NCBI GenBank assembly: GCA_031256095.1
Contig: JAIRRG010000243.1
Location: 1 to 22,013 of the forward strand
Direction of reading: 5' to 3'
Length of the DNA stretch: 22,013 nucleotides
Source: Desulfobulbaceae bacterium
GTDB lineage: Bacteria; Desulfobacterota; Desulfobulbia; Desulfobulbales; Desulfocapsaceae
The notes under the pieces are model-generated. The model ran no database searches. It worked only from the letters and a program-made list of their open reading frames with translations, and was not told the DNA's origin. This document shows, in pieces, positions 7,865 to 14,786 of the stretch. A program made the position numbers and the translations under genes. Numbering within the stretch: the stretch's first letter is position 1; each line of letters begins with the position of its first letter.

Positions 7865-9252
7865 AACGGCGGGAAAATCTTCTCTGGATTCAAGATGTTA
7901 TCCGGATCAAAGGCTGCCTTGACGCGGCGCATCATGGACATCGCCACCGGATCGATTTCCAGGCCCAGATAGCCAGCTTTAACCGTGCCTATGCCATGCT
8001 CCCCAGAAATCGAGCCGCCCAACCTGACCGCCGCCTGAAAGACCGCCTCGACCGCTTGCCTGGCCCGCTCCGGCACGCCATCTTGGCTGAGGTCAACCAT
8101 GATGTTGACGTGGATATTGCCGTCGCCGGCGTGGCCAAAGTTGACGATGCGCACCTGGAAACGGACGGCGATTTCCTCAAGGGCGGCAATCATATCCGGC
8201 AACTGCGCTCTCGGGACGACGATATCCTCGTTGAATTTATCAGGGCCTAGCTGTTTCAGGCTGGGGCTGATCGCCCGCCGCACCTGCCAGATACGTTCCG
8301 CCTCCTCGCTGGTGGCGGCAAGCTGGCCGCCGAGAAAATCGTGGGGCGCAATCAGCGCGGCAATCGCCGCCATCTGCGCTTCGGCATGGACGGCGTCACC
8401 ATCGGTCTCGATGATTAAAGCAGCTTTACATTGGTCAGGCAGTGGAATCGGGCTGCGGTCGCGAACACAGGAAAGCGTTGCCGCATCCATGAACTCCAGC
8501 GTCGCCGGAATGATTTTGCCGGCGATGATTCCCGTGACCGCCCGCGCTGCCCCGCCGATGCTGGCAAATTGTGCCAGCATCGTCTTTTTGCTGGCCGGTT
8601 TCGGCAACAGGCGCAGCGTCATGGCGGTGACAATGGCGAGCGTTCCCTCCGAGCCAACAAAGAGATGGGTCAAATCGTAGCCAACGACATTTTTCAGGGT
8701 CCGCCCGCCGCAGCGAAAGACCTCGCCCTGGGCTGAAACCACGGTCAGGCCGAGGACATAATCTCTCGTCACCCCATATTTAAGGCAGCGTGGGCCACCG
8801 GCGTTTTCGGCGATGTTGCCGCCCAGGGTACAGAATTCCTTCGAAGCCGGATCGGGTGGATAGAACAGCCCCAGGCTTTCGACCTGACGCTGAAAATCGG
8901 CGGTAACGACGCCCGGCTCAACGACGGCGATGAAATTTTCCCGGTCAATTTCCAGGATGCGGTTCATGCGGGTCAGCACCAGAACAATGCCGCCCATCAC
9001 CGGCAAAGCGCCGCCGGAAAAGCCGCTGCCAGCGCCGCGTGGCGTCACCGGCAGCCGCCAGGCATGGGCCAGACACATGATCCGGCTGACTTCCTCCGTG
9101 GAATTTGGATAAACCACCAGGTGAGGCAGATACCGCCTTTGCGTCGCGTCGTAGGCGTGGGTCAGCCGGTCGGCCCCGGCGGTCAGACAATTTTCAGTGC
9201 CGACAATGGCCTCAAGTTGGGCGATTTGTTTGGGCTGTAAAGAAGTGGTCAT
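7861..9252 (-). CDS. glcD: FAD-linked 2-hydroxyacid oxidase (GlcD-like)
   Basis: This 463-residue member of the GlcD / D-lactate dehydrogenase family has a PCMH-type FAD-binding half. It shows YPNSTEEVSRI at about 49-58, PRGAGSGFSGGALP at 71-84, EPGVVTADF, and the conserved LGGNIAENAGGPRCLKYGVTRDYV. The C-terminal FAD-oxidase domain has NFGHAGDGNIHVN and SGEHGIGTVK, bearing the expected substrate and metal histidines. It should oxidise glycolate, D-lactate or a similar 2-hydroxyacid and pass electrons to the Fe-S subunit encoded immediately downstream with an ATGA overlap. Its start codon shares one base with the stop of the amidohydrolase gene (TAATG), implying one transcript for all three. 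No strong ribosome site precedes it, consistent with coupling. Confidence 0.9.
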   Translation of the reverse strand: MTTSLQPKQIAQLEAIVGTENCLTAGADRLTHAYDATQRRYLPHLVVYPNSTEEVSRIMCLAHAWRLPVTPRGAGSGFSGGALPVMGGIVLVLTRMNRILEIDRENFIAVVEPGVVTADFQRQVESLGLFYPPDPASKEFCTLGGNIAENAGGPRCLKYGVTRDYVLGLTVVSAQGEVFRCGGRTLKNVVGYDLTHLFVGSEGTLAIVTAMTLRLLPKPASKKTMLAQFASIGGAARAVTGIIAGKIIPATLEFMDAATLSCVRDRSPIPLPDQCKAALIIETDGDAVHAEAQMAAIAALIAPHDFLGGQLAATSEEAERIWQVRRAISPSLKQLGPDKFNEDIVVPRAQLPDMIAALEEIAVRFQVRIVNFGHAGDGNIHVNIMVDLSQDGVPERARQAVEAVFQAAVRLGGSISGEHGIGTVKAGYLGLEIDPVAMSMMRRVKAAFDPDNILNPEKIFPPL

Positions 9253-10574
9253 TACATTCCGGCTCTGAATTTCCCGGCATATTCCCGCGCCTTGGCCCTC
9301 ACTTCTTGTTCGTCGAAGGCAAGGATTTTCCGGTCGCGCATGATAATTTCGCCGTCAATGATGCTGTGGCGGACGTCGCTGCCTGTCGCGGCATAAACCA
9401 ATTGTGATGGCAAATTATAAAGCGGCGTCAGGTGGCTGGCAGCAAGATCAACGACGATGCAATCGGCCTTTTTACCCACTTCCAGGCTGCCGATTGTCGC
9501 CGCCGCTCCCAAAGCCGCGCCGCCGCCCATGGTGGCGAGATGCAGCACGGTTTCAGCGGGCATGGCGGTTGGATCGCCGCTGACACCTTTGTGCACCAAG
9601 GCGACACTCTTCATCTCGGTAAACAAATCTACATTGTTATTGCTGGCGCTGCCATCGGTGCCGAGCCCTATTTTTGCTTCCTTTTCAAGCAGCAGCGGCA
9701 CCGGGGCGATGCCGGAGGCCAGCTTCAGATTCGATTGCAGGCAGTGGCTGATGCCGACGCCGCGTTCGGCCAGGAGGGCGATTTCCTCTTCATTGATATG
9801 GACGCCGTGGGCGGCCAGCGTGTTGGGTGTCAGCAAGCCAAGGCAGTCGAGATGGGCCGCCGGGCGCAGGCCGTAACGCTCTAAACAGGTCTTAACTTCG
9901 CCTGCGGTTTCGCTGAGATGGGTGTTGACGATAGCCGCACGGGAACGGGCAATTTCAGCCAGCCGCTCCAGTAAGCCTGGCGAGCAGAGGTAGACGCTGT
10001 GTGGGTTGATGGTGACGGAAAGGCGTCGATCCTCGCGGTATTTTTCAAACATTTCATCGAGATAGACGAAACCCTGTTCAGGTGGCCCATAGCTCGGTGA
10101 CGGAAAATCATAAAAGACTTCGCCGACCCAGGCCCGCATTTTCGAAGCCGCCGCCGCCCGCGCCACCTCTTTGGCGAACAAATACATATCGCAGAAAGCG
10201 GTGGTGCCGGAGCGGATCATTTCAGCGCAGGACAAAAGTGTCCCCCAATAGACCATTTCGGCGGTCAGTTGGCGCTCGGCCGGTAAAATAGAGTTATTCA
10301 GCCAGTTTTCCAACGGCAGGTCGTCGGCCAGGCCGCGAAAAAGCGACATGGCGGCGTGGGTATGGCTATTGACGAGGCCCGGCATGACCAGGCCGTCTTC
10401 CGTATGCACATGCCTGGCCTTGGGGTAGCGGCTACGCAATGTCTCTGTTGACGCTATATCGGCGATAACGCCGCCGCTGATGGCCAGGCCGTGGTTTTCA
10501 AGGACGCCGGTCTGACGCGCCTGTGGCAGCAAGTAGCGGCCACTGATGATCAGGGACGGTTCGGCTGCTGTCAT
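9252..10574 (-). CDS. mtaD: Amidohydrolase, SAH/MTA deaminase-like
   Basis: The 440-aa metal-dependent hydrolase belongs to the cytosine-deaminase/TrzN-like branch. Evidence is MPGLVNSHTHAAMSLFRGLADDLPLENWL (metal ligands H71 and H73), NTHLSET, AAHGVHI, GISHCLQSNLKLASG, the metal Asp in GLGTDGSASNNNVDLF, and GSLEVGKKADCIVVDL near the C-terminus. These are characteristic of 5-methylthioadenosine / S-adenosylhomocysteine deaminases, which convert the adenine moiety to hypoxanthine. Because a purine nucleoside phosphorylase is encoded about 1.5 kb away on the same strand, a route for SAM by-products is plausible. Related family members act on other aromatic amines or guanine, so the substrate is inferred. 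The ATG lacks a clear Shine-Dalgarno sequence. It is the first gene of the set with glcD and glcF. Confidence 0.82.
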   Translation of the reverse strand: MTAAEPSLIISGRYLLPQARQTGVLENHGLAISGGVIADIASTETLRSRYPKARHVHTEDGLVMPGLVNSHTHAAMSLFRGLADDLPLENWLNNSILPAERQLTAEMVYWGTLLSCAEMIRSGTTAFCDMYLFAKEVARAAAASKMRAWVGEVFYDFPSPSYGPPEQGFVYLDEMFEKYREDRRLSVTINPHSVYLCSPGLLERLAEIARSRAAIVNTHLSETAGEVKTCLERYGLRPAAHLDCLGLLTPNTLAAHGVHINEEEIALLAERGVGISHCLQSNLKLASGIAPVPLLLEKEAKIGLGTDGSASNNNVDLFTEMKSVALVHKGVSGDPTAMPAETVLHLATMGGGAALGAAATIGSLEVGKKADCIVVDLAASHLTPLYNLPSQLVYAATGSDVRHSIIDGEIIMRDRKILAFDEQEVRAKAREYAGKFRAGM

Positions 10575-10718
10575 GGTTGTTGTCTGAAGCGCCGACGGTG
10601 TTGATAATAGATTATTTCAGCCATTCGCTTGATATTTGATTTGGGAAAACGAGTCCTTGGCCAGAAAATGAACGGATAATCCCGTCACAAGATGACATCG
10701 ATGAAGTTTCCTTCCATC

Positions 10719-10853
10719 TTAAAAATCATCCGATACGTAACGCCTGGCCTTGCCGGTAACGGGTGTAATTGTAATCGCTATCACCCTCGTTTTCTTATGG
10801 GCTTCGGCGACATAATCAGCGCCATCGGCGATGAAACCTGGCGAATATTTGGC
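10719..10853 (-). pseudogene. 3' fragment of a duplicated PPOx-like gene
   Basis: Bases 10742-10853 align without gaps to 11653-11764, the last 112 bp of the intact PPOx-like gene, with 13 mismatches by my count (about 88% identity). On the - strand it reads KYSPGFIADGADYVAEAHKK and continues TRVIAITITPVTGKARR. It then departs from the intact gene into YVSDDF and a TAA at 10719-10721. Upstream sequence (the first 110 or so codons) is missing: similarity ends abruptly at 10853, 40 bp from the vapC stop. It is therefore a truncated duplicate and not a working gene. The rest of 10575-10892 shows no gene and no convincing promoter for the amidohydrolase. Confidence 0.8.
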
Positions 10854-10892
10854 CGATGGAATGGTGAGGGTTGTAAATTCATAGTGCGGAAT

Positions 10893-11297
10893 TTATAGCC
10901 AAGGATTGATAACCCTCACCCCGGTGTTGGCGAAATGCTTTTCATTGCGGCTGACAACCGCCAAATCGTGTTCGAGAGCGGTGGCGGCAACCAGGATATC
11001 CGCATCGGTGTTGCCGATTTGCGCGGAGAGATCACCACAGCGTCTGGCGACGCGCTCGTCCACTGGCACGATCCTGTCGCCATAAGCCAGAATCAGCCGT
11101 TCCAGCCAGAGGCGCAACGCTTTGGCGAAGTCTGGGTTGACTTTCATTTGCAGGCTAATGCTTCTGGTTATTTCGCCAATGCTGATCACGCTGATGAACA
11201 ATTCGCTGTCGGGTTTTGCAGCGATCCAGGCGGTGAGACCCATGTTGCGCTCTTTTTTGCGCAACTCTGACAAGACAACCGTATCCAGCAGATACAT
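10893..11297 (-). CDS. vapC: VapC-family toxin, PIN-domain ribonuclease
   Basis: The 134-residue PIN-domain protein begins MYLLDTVVLSELRKKE. The first catalytic Asp is in LLDT, a conserved Glu in SVISIGEITR, and further acidic residues in NTDADILVAATALEH, ending VVSRNEKHFANTGVRVINPW. This is the FitB/VapC pattern; such toxins cleave RNA (often tRNA) when freed from their antitoxin. I chose ATG 11297, which shares one base with the antitoxin stop (TGATG); in-frame GTGs at 11300 and 11303 are alternatives. It overlaps the antitoxin gene and is transcribed with it from the operator-bearing promoter upstream. Confidence 0.9.
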   Translation of the reverse strand: MYLLDTVVLSELRKKERNMGLTAWIAAKPDSELFISVISIGEITRSISLQMKVNPDFAKALRLWLERLILAYGDRIVPVDERVARRCGDLSAQIGNTDADILVAATALEHDLAVVSRNEKHFANTGVRVINPWL

Positions 11298-11557
11298 CAC
11301 CACTCCACTTCGCGCAGTTTAAGCGCCGGGAGCGTGACGGCATCTTCGTCTCCGTCCGTGGGCATGGACAGGAGAAAAGAGGCGAAGCTGTCATCCATCC
11401 GTTCCCGCCGCGCCAAGCCTTCATAGGCTTGAAAAGAAAGCACTACCACCGCCGGAACGCCGCGCTTGGTAACGACCTGCGGTGTTCCTCCACAGGCCGC
11501 GCTGACGACTTCGCTGAATTTATTTTTCGCGTCCTGAAGCGCCCATTGACTGCGCAT
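11297..11557 (-). CDS. Phd/YefM-family antitoxin
   Basis: The 86-aa antitoxin has the N-terminal Phd/YefM DNA-binding fold (WALQDAKNKFSEVVSAACGG, then PQVVTKRGVPAVVVLSFQAYEGL). The C-terminal tail ends DAVTLPALKLREVEW and would wrap the PIN toxin. The start ATG has a strong GGAGGG Shine-Dalgarno sequence 5 nt upstream. Antitoxins of this family repress their own promoter; the palindrome at 11578-11608 is the obvious site. The pairing of a Phd-type antitoxin with a VapC-type toxin is common. Confidence 0.9.
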   Translation of the reverse strand: MRSQWALQDAKNKFSEVVSAACGGTPQVVTKRGVPAVVVLSFQAYEGLARRERMDDSFASFLLSMPTDGDEDAVTLPALKLREVEW

Positions 11558-11577
11558 GGTTTCCCTCCAGTTAGCTT

Positions 11578-11608
11578 ATTTAAGCTAGACGGAACATCTA
11601 GCTTAAAT
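11578..11608. promoter_or_regulatory. Palindromic operator of the toxin-antitoxin operon
   Basis: A perfect 12-bp inverted repeat, ATTTAAGCTAGA (11578-11589) and TCTAGCTTAAAT (11597-11608), surrounds a 7-nt spacer. A third related half-site, TAGCTTA, lies at 11572-11578. It abuts and partly overlaps the predicted -10 box and precedes the antitoxin ribosome site, the usual position for autoregulation by an antitoxin or toxin-antitoxin complex. Confidence 0.75.
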
Positions 11609-11634
11609 ATAGTGAAGACGGCCTTTTTATGCAA
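11606..11634 (-). promoter_or_regulatory. Promoter of the toxin-antitoxin operon
   Basis: On the - strand a -35-like TTGCAT (11629-11634) and a -10-like TATATT (11606-11611) are 17 nt apart. The -10 matches 5 of 6 consensus bases; the -35 only 3 of 6. The -10 overlaps the edge of the palindromic operator, consistent with repression by occlusion. Confidence 0.5.
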
Positions 11635-11647
11635 CACCCGCCTTCTT

Positions 11648-12100
11648 TTACTGCCTGGCCTTGCCGGTAACAGATGTAATTGTAATCGTTATGACCCGCG
11701 TTTTTTCATGGGCTTCAGCGATATAATCGGCGCCCTTGGCGATGAAACCTGGCGAATACTTGGCAACAAGAGCGGCAAGGGCCGCCAGCTTCTCTTCACC
11801 GAAGACCTCGACCGCCACACCGGCAGCAATGCAGCTCGCATAACGGGTACTAAATTGTTCCGCCAGGATTTGCGCCTTGCCAACCACGCAGAAAGAAACG
11901 CGGGGATTGGCGGCGATATGCTCCAGTTTTTTGCCGTCCAGGGCGGCGTGGAAATAAATTTTGTGATCAAAGAGGCAGTAGTTGAGTGGCAGGCCGTAAG
12001 GGGCGCCGTCGGGTGAAACCGTGCTCAAGACGCCATAGTCGCCGCTGGCGAGAATCGCCAGGGCCTCTTCCTCACTGATTTGCCGGTCTTGCCGCCGCAT
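11648..12100 (-). CDS. Pyridoxamine 5'-phosphate oxidase-like (NimA-type) flavoprotein
   Basis: The 150-aa split-barrel FMN-binding-type protein reads MRRQDRQISEEEALAILASG, then DYGVLSTVSPDGAPYGLPLNY, KIYFHAALDGKKLEHIAANPRVSFCVVG and EVFGEEKLAAL. This is the pattern of the PPOx-like family that includes NimA nitroimidazole reductases and many small proteins of unknown substrate. It is not a canonical PdxH. Its start codon shares one base with the nucleoside phosphorylase stop (TGATG) and has GGAG 8 nt upstream, so it ends the topB-rsfS-thrC-PNP run. A truncated second copy of its 3' end lies beyond the toxin-antitoxin genes. Family confidence is good; the reaction is unknown. Confidence 0.82.
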   Translation of the reverse strand: MRRQDRQISEEEALAILASGDYGVLSTVSPDGAPYGLPLNYCLFDHKIYFHAALDGKKLEHIAANPRVSFCVVGKAQILAEQFSTRYASCIAAGVAVEVFGEEKLAALAALVAKYSPGFIAKGADYIAEAHEKTRVITITITSVTGKARQ

Positions 12101-12969
12101 CAGGGTGTCTCCGCCAGGCTATTGACAATCCCCAGCAGCAAGAGTCGCAGTTTATCCGCCGCCCGTTCACTAGCGGCGATAATATCCTCAATGAGAATCG
12201 GCTGGAAGTTGTCGGGATCATTGATGTTACTGATCACAGAAAGCGCCAGGACGCGCATTCCGGCCTGACATGCCACCAGTATTTCTGGCACCGACGACAT
12301 ACCGACGGCGTCGGCGCCGCTTTGCCGCAGCCAGCGGGTTTCGGCTGGAGTTTCCAGGCTTGGCCCGGCGACGCAGGCGTAGACGCCCTCAGGAAGTGGA
12401 GCTATGCCAGCCGCCACTGCCGCCCGCTGGGCGATGGCCCGCAGTTCTGGCGTGTATACGGCGGAAAGATCGGGAAAGCGTGCTCCCCATTCTTTAATAT
12501 GCGGCCCGCGCAAGGGGTTATCGGGCAGGAAATACAGATGGTCGCGCACAAGCATGATGGCGCCTGGCTGAAACGCCAGATTCAAGCCGCCAGCGGCGTT
12601 GGTGACAATGAAAGTCTTGGCCCCCAAGAGCGACAGCAGCCGCAGCGGCAGCGCCACCAGCCGCGCCGCATAGCCTTCGTAATAGTGAAAGCGCCCCCGC
12701 AAAATAGCGACGCTTTTGCCATGTATTTTTGTCAGGATCAGCTGGCCCTGGTGACCGGTCACCGTGGTTGGCGGCAGGCCGGGAATGGCGTTGTAAGGCA
12801 GAGAGCAAACCGCCTCGGCCCCGGACTGTTCGGCAAAAGCGCCCAAACCGGTGCCCAACTGGATGACAATCTCCGGGGTGAAGGGCAGGCGCTGGCGTAA
12901 AAATTCCACCGCCGCCACGACGCGGGCGCGGTAGTCGGCGAAGATCTCGTCATCGGGATTGGCCATCAT
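12100..12969 (-). CDS. punA: Purine nucleoside phosphorylase (class I, trimeric type)
   Basis: It phosphorolyses purine (deoxy)nucleosides to base plus (deoxy)ribose 1-phosphate. Motifs of the PNP/MTAP family are VIQLGTGLGAFAE (phosphate loop), VTGHQGQL, ILRGRFHYYEGY, VTNAAGGLN, GPSLETPAETRWLRQSGADAVGMSSVPE and VISNIN. The Asn in SNIN lies where 6-oxopurine-specific PNPs have Asn and MTA phosphorylases have Asp. I therefore favour inosine/guanosine as substrate over MTA. I start at the ATGATG at 12969/12966 (289 aa), inside the end of thrC. The frame is open to 13008, but that extension lies wholly within thrC and does not resemble the family. It is coupled to thrC upstream and to the PPOx-like gene downstream. 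Confidence 0.9.
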   Translation of the reverse strand: MMANPDDEIFADYRARVVAAVEFLRQRLPFTPEIVIQLGTGLGAFAEQSGAEAVCSLPYNAIPGLPPTTVTGHQGQLILTKIHGKSVAILRGRFHYYEGYAARLVALPLRLLSLLGAKTFIVTNAAGGLNLAFQPGAIMLVRDHLYFLPDNPLRGPHIKEWGARFPDLSAVYTPELRAIAQRAAVAAGIAPLPEGVYACVAGPSLETPAETRWLRQSGADAVGMSSVPEILVACQAGMRVLALSVISNINDPDNFQPILIEDIIAASERAADKLRLLLLGIVNSLAETP

Positions 12970-14350
12970 GGCTTTCGATGAAGGCTTGCACCTGGGCCGC
13001 ATCAGCATCCATCACCTGGCAGCGCGCCTGACGCTCTAAAATTCCGGCCAGGGCCTCTGGCATCGGCGGCTCCTGGCCGATCGCCTCTTCGACGACGGCG
13101 GCGAATTTGGCCGGATGCGCCGTTGCCAGGCAGACCATGGCGACGCCGGGTTGTTGCTGCCGCAGGGCGGCGGCGACACCGACGGCGGTGTGCGGGTCGA
13201 GGATGTATTGGTGTTCCTTATAAAATTCGGCAATCGTCGCCTTGACGCTTTCTTCGTCGATGGCCTCGGCGGTAAAGTCGCGTTTGATCTGATCAAGATA
13301 GCCGGACAGATCAAGCTGCCCCTTGTCGGCGAAGTCGCGCATCAGGTCAGCGGTGCGTTTGGGGTCACTGTCAGTGAGGTAATACAGATAACGCTCGAAA
13401 TTTGAGGCCGACTGAATATCCATCGACGGGCTGGAAGTCTGCACCACCGGTCCCAATGAATAATCGCCGCTTTTGACAAAACGGGCCAGAATATCGTTGG
13501 TATTGGTGGCCAGAACCAGTCGCCTGATCGTCCCCTCCGGCAGCATCCGTTTGGCGATAAAACCGGCGAAAATATCGCCGAAATTGCCAGTTGGCACAGC
13601 GAAATCAATGGAGTTGACGTTCTCGTGCGCCCGCACATGCAGGCAGCTCCAAATATAGTAGACCACCTGCGCCAGTACCCGCGCCCAGTTGATCGAGTTG
13701 ATCGCCGCCAGATGATGGGCGCTCTTGAATCCCAGGTCGCCGAAAATCTGTTTGACCATGGCCTGGCCGTCGTCGAACGAGCCACGGATGGCGATGTTGT
13801 GGACGTTGTTGTCGAGCACCGTCGTCATCTGCTTTTCCTGCACCGGGCTGACCCGCTGGTGCGGGTGCAGGATGAAGATGTTGATCCTTTCCTTCCCGCG
13901 CACCGCGTAAATGGCGGCGCTGCCGGTGTCGCCGGAGGTGGCGCCGAGGATGTTCATGCGGCCGCCAGTCTTCTTCAGCAAGTAGGTAAAAAGATTGCCT
14001 AAAAATTGCAGGGCAATGTCTTTGAACGCCAGCGTCGGCCCATGAAACAGCTCAAGGATATGCAGGCCGCCGTAATGGGCCAAAGGTGTTATCTCGGCAT
14101 GGTCAAAGTTGGCATAGGACTCGTTGACCAAGGCGCGCAGGTCGCTGGCCGGGATGTCGTTGATGAAACGCGACATCACCTCATAGGCCAAGTCGGCATA
14201 GTTCTTTTCCTGCCAGTTGCCAAGCGTTTCGGCGTCGAGACGGGGAATCGTGCGCGGCAACAGTAGGCCGCCGTCCTCGGCCAGCCCCATCATCACGGCC
14301 TGAGAAAAAGTAAGAGCTGAAACACCACCGCGTGTGCTGAAGTAGGTCAT
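12950..14350 (-). CDS. thrC: Threonine synthase
   Basis: This PLP enzyme converts O-phosphohomoserine to threonine. The 466-residue protein starts MTYFSTRGGVSALTFSQAVM, as in bacterial ThrC. It has AEDGGLLLP, the PLP-lysine motif HGPTLAFKDIALQ (Lys 110), GATSGDTGSAAIYAVRGK, HPHQRVSPVQEKQMTT and FAVPTGNFGDIFAGF. This is the longer, fungal/E. coli-type class. I start at ATG 14350, three bases after the rsfS stop at 14353-14355. The frame extends to 14440, but the extra residues lie inside rsfS and match nothing in the family. The 3' end overlaps the nucleoside phosphorylase start by 20 nt. No Shine-Dalgarno sequence is visible, so translation probably follows from rsfS. Confidence 0.93.
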   Translation of the reverse strand: MTYFSTRGGVSALTFSQAVMMGLAEDGGLLLPRTIPRLDAETLGNWQEKNYADLAYEVMSRFINDIPASDLRALVNESYANFDHAEITPLAHYGGLHILELFHGPTLAFKDIALQFLGNLFTYLLKKTGGRMNILGATSGDTGSAAIYAVRGKERINIFILHPHQRVSPVQEKQMTTVLDNNVHNIAIRGSFDDGQAMVKQIFGDLGFKSAHHLAAINSINWARVLAQVVYYIWSCLHVRAHENVNSIDFAVPTGNFGDIFAGFIAKRMLPEGTIRRLVLATNTNDILARFVKSGDYSLGPVVQTSSPSMDIQSASNFERYLYYLTDSDPKRTADLMRDFADKGQLDLSGYLDQIKRDFTAEAIDEESVKATIAEFYKEHQYILDPHTAVGVAAALRQQQPGVAMVCLATAHPAKFAAVVEEAIGQEPPMPEALAGILERQARCQVMDADAAQVQAFIESHDGQSR

Positions 14351-14352
14351 GG

Positions 14353-14775
14353 CTATTTGTGTTCTATGTGGAGGGGGATCGAAGACCGGGAAGGGGCGAC
14401 ACCGGCATCGCTCGCCGTCAGACGCGGCGCTTTGCGCCATAGCCCGTCGAGATTATAGAACGTGCGCTGCTCATGATAGAATATATGCACAACCACATCG
14501 CTGAAGTCAAGAATCACCCATTGCCCCTCGGCCAGCCCCTCGGTTGCGGCGCTGAGGCGCTTGGCCCGCAACGCTCCCTCGATATTTTCGGCCAGCCCCT
14601 GGACGTGTCGTGTCGAGCGGCCACTCATGATGATGAGAAAATCGGCATAGGCACACAGCCCGGTGACATCGTAGACCGCCAGGTCTTCCGCTTTGCCGTC
14701 GATAGCGGTGCTGGCGCAAATGATGGCAATCTCCCGCCCGCTTTTCTCCAGGTATTCAGGTTTGACAGGTTTCAT
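14353..14775 (-). CDS. rsfS: Ribosome silencing factor RsfS
   Basis: RsfS binds ribosomal protein uL14 and blocks joining of the subunits when nutrients fall. The 140-aa protein carries the family core: AEDLAVYDVTGLCAYADFLIIMSGRSTRHVQGLAENIE, then EGLAEGQWVILDFSDVVVHIFYHEQRTFYNLDGLW. A C-terminal tail of about 25 residues goes beyond the usual end. It starts 11 nt after the topB stop and lies 2 nt before the thrC ATG. In many bacteria rsfS sits with nadD, proA or rlmH; its place between topB and thrC here is unusual. Confidence 0.92.
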   Translation of the reverse strand: MKPVKPEYLEKSGREIAIICASTAIDGKAEDLAVYDVTGLCAYADFLIIMSGRSTRHVQGLAENIEGALRAKRLSAATEGLAEGQWVILDFSDVVVHIFYHEQRTFYNLDGLWRKAPRLTASDAGVAPSRSSIPLHIEHK

Positions 14776-14786
14776 AAAAAATAATG

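Noticed and set aside
10692..10898. 68-codon + strand ORF
   Set aside because: It is the antisense reading of the truncated PPOx-like duplicate; the same string appears antisense to the intact copy near 11640-11770.
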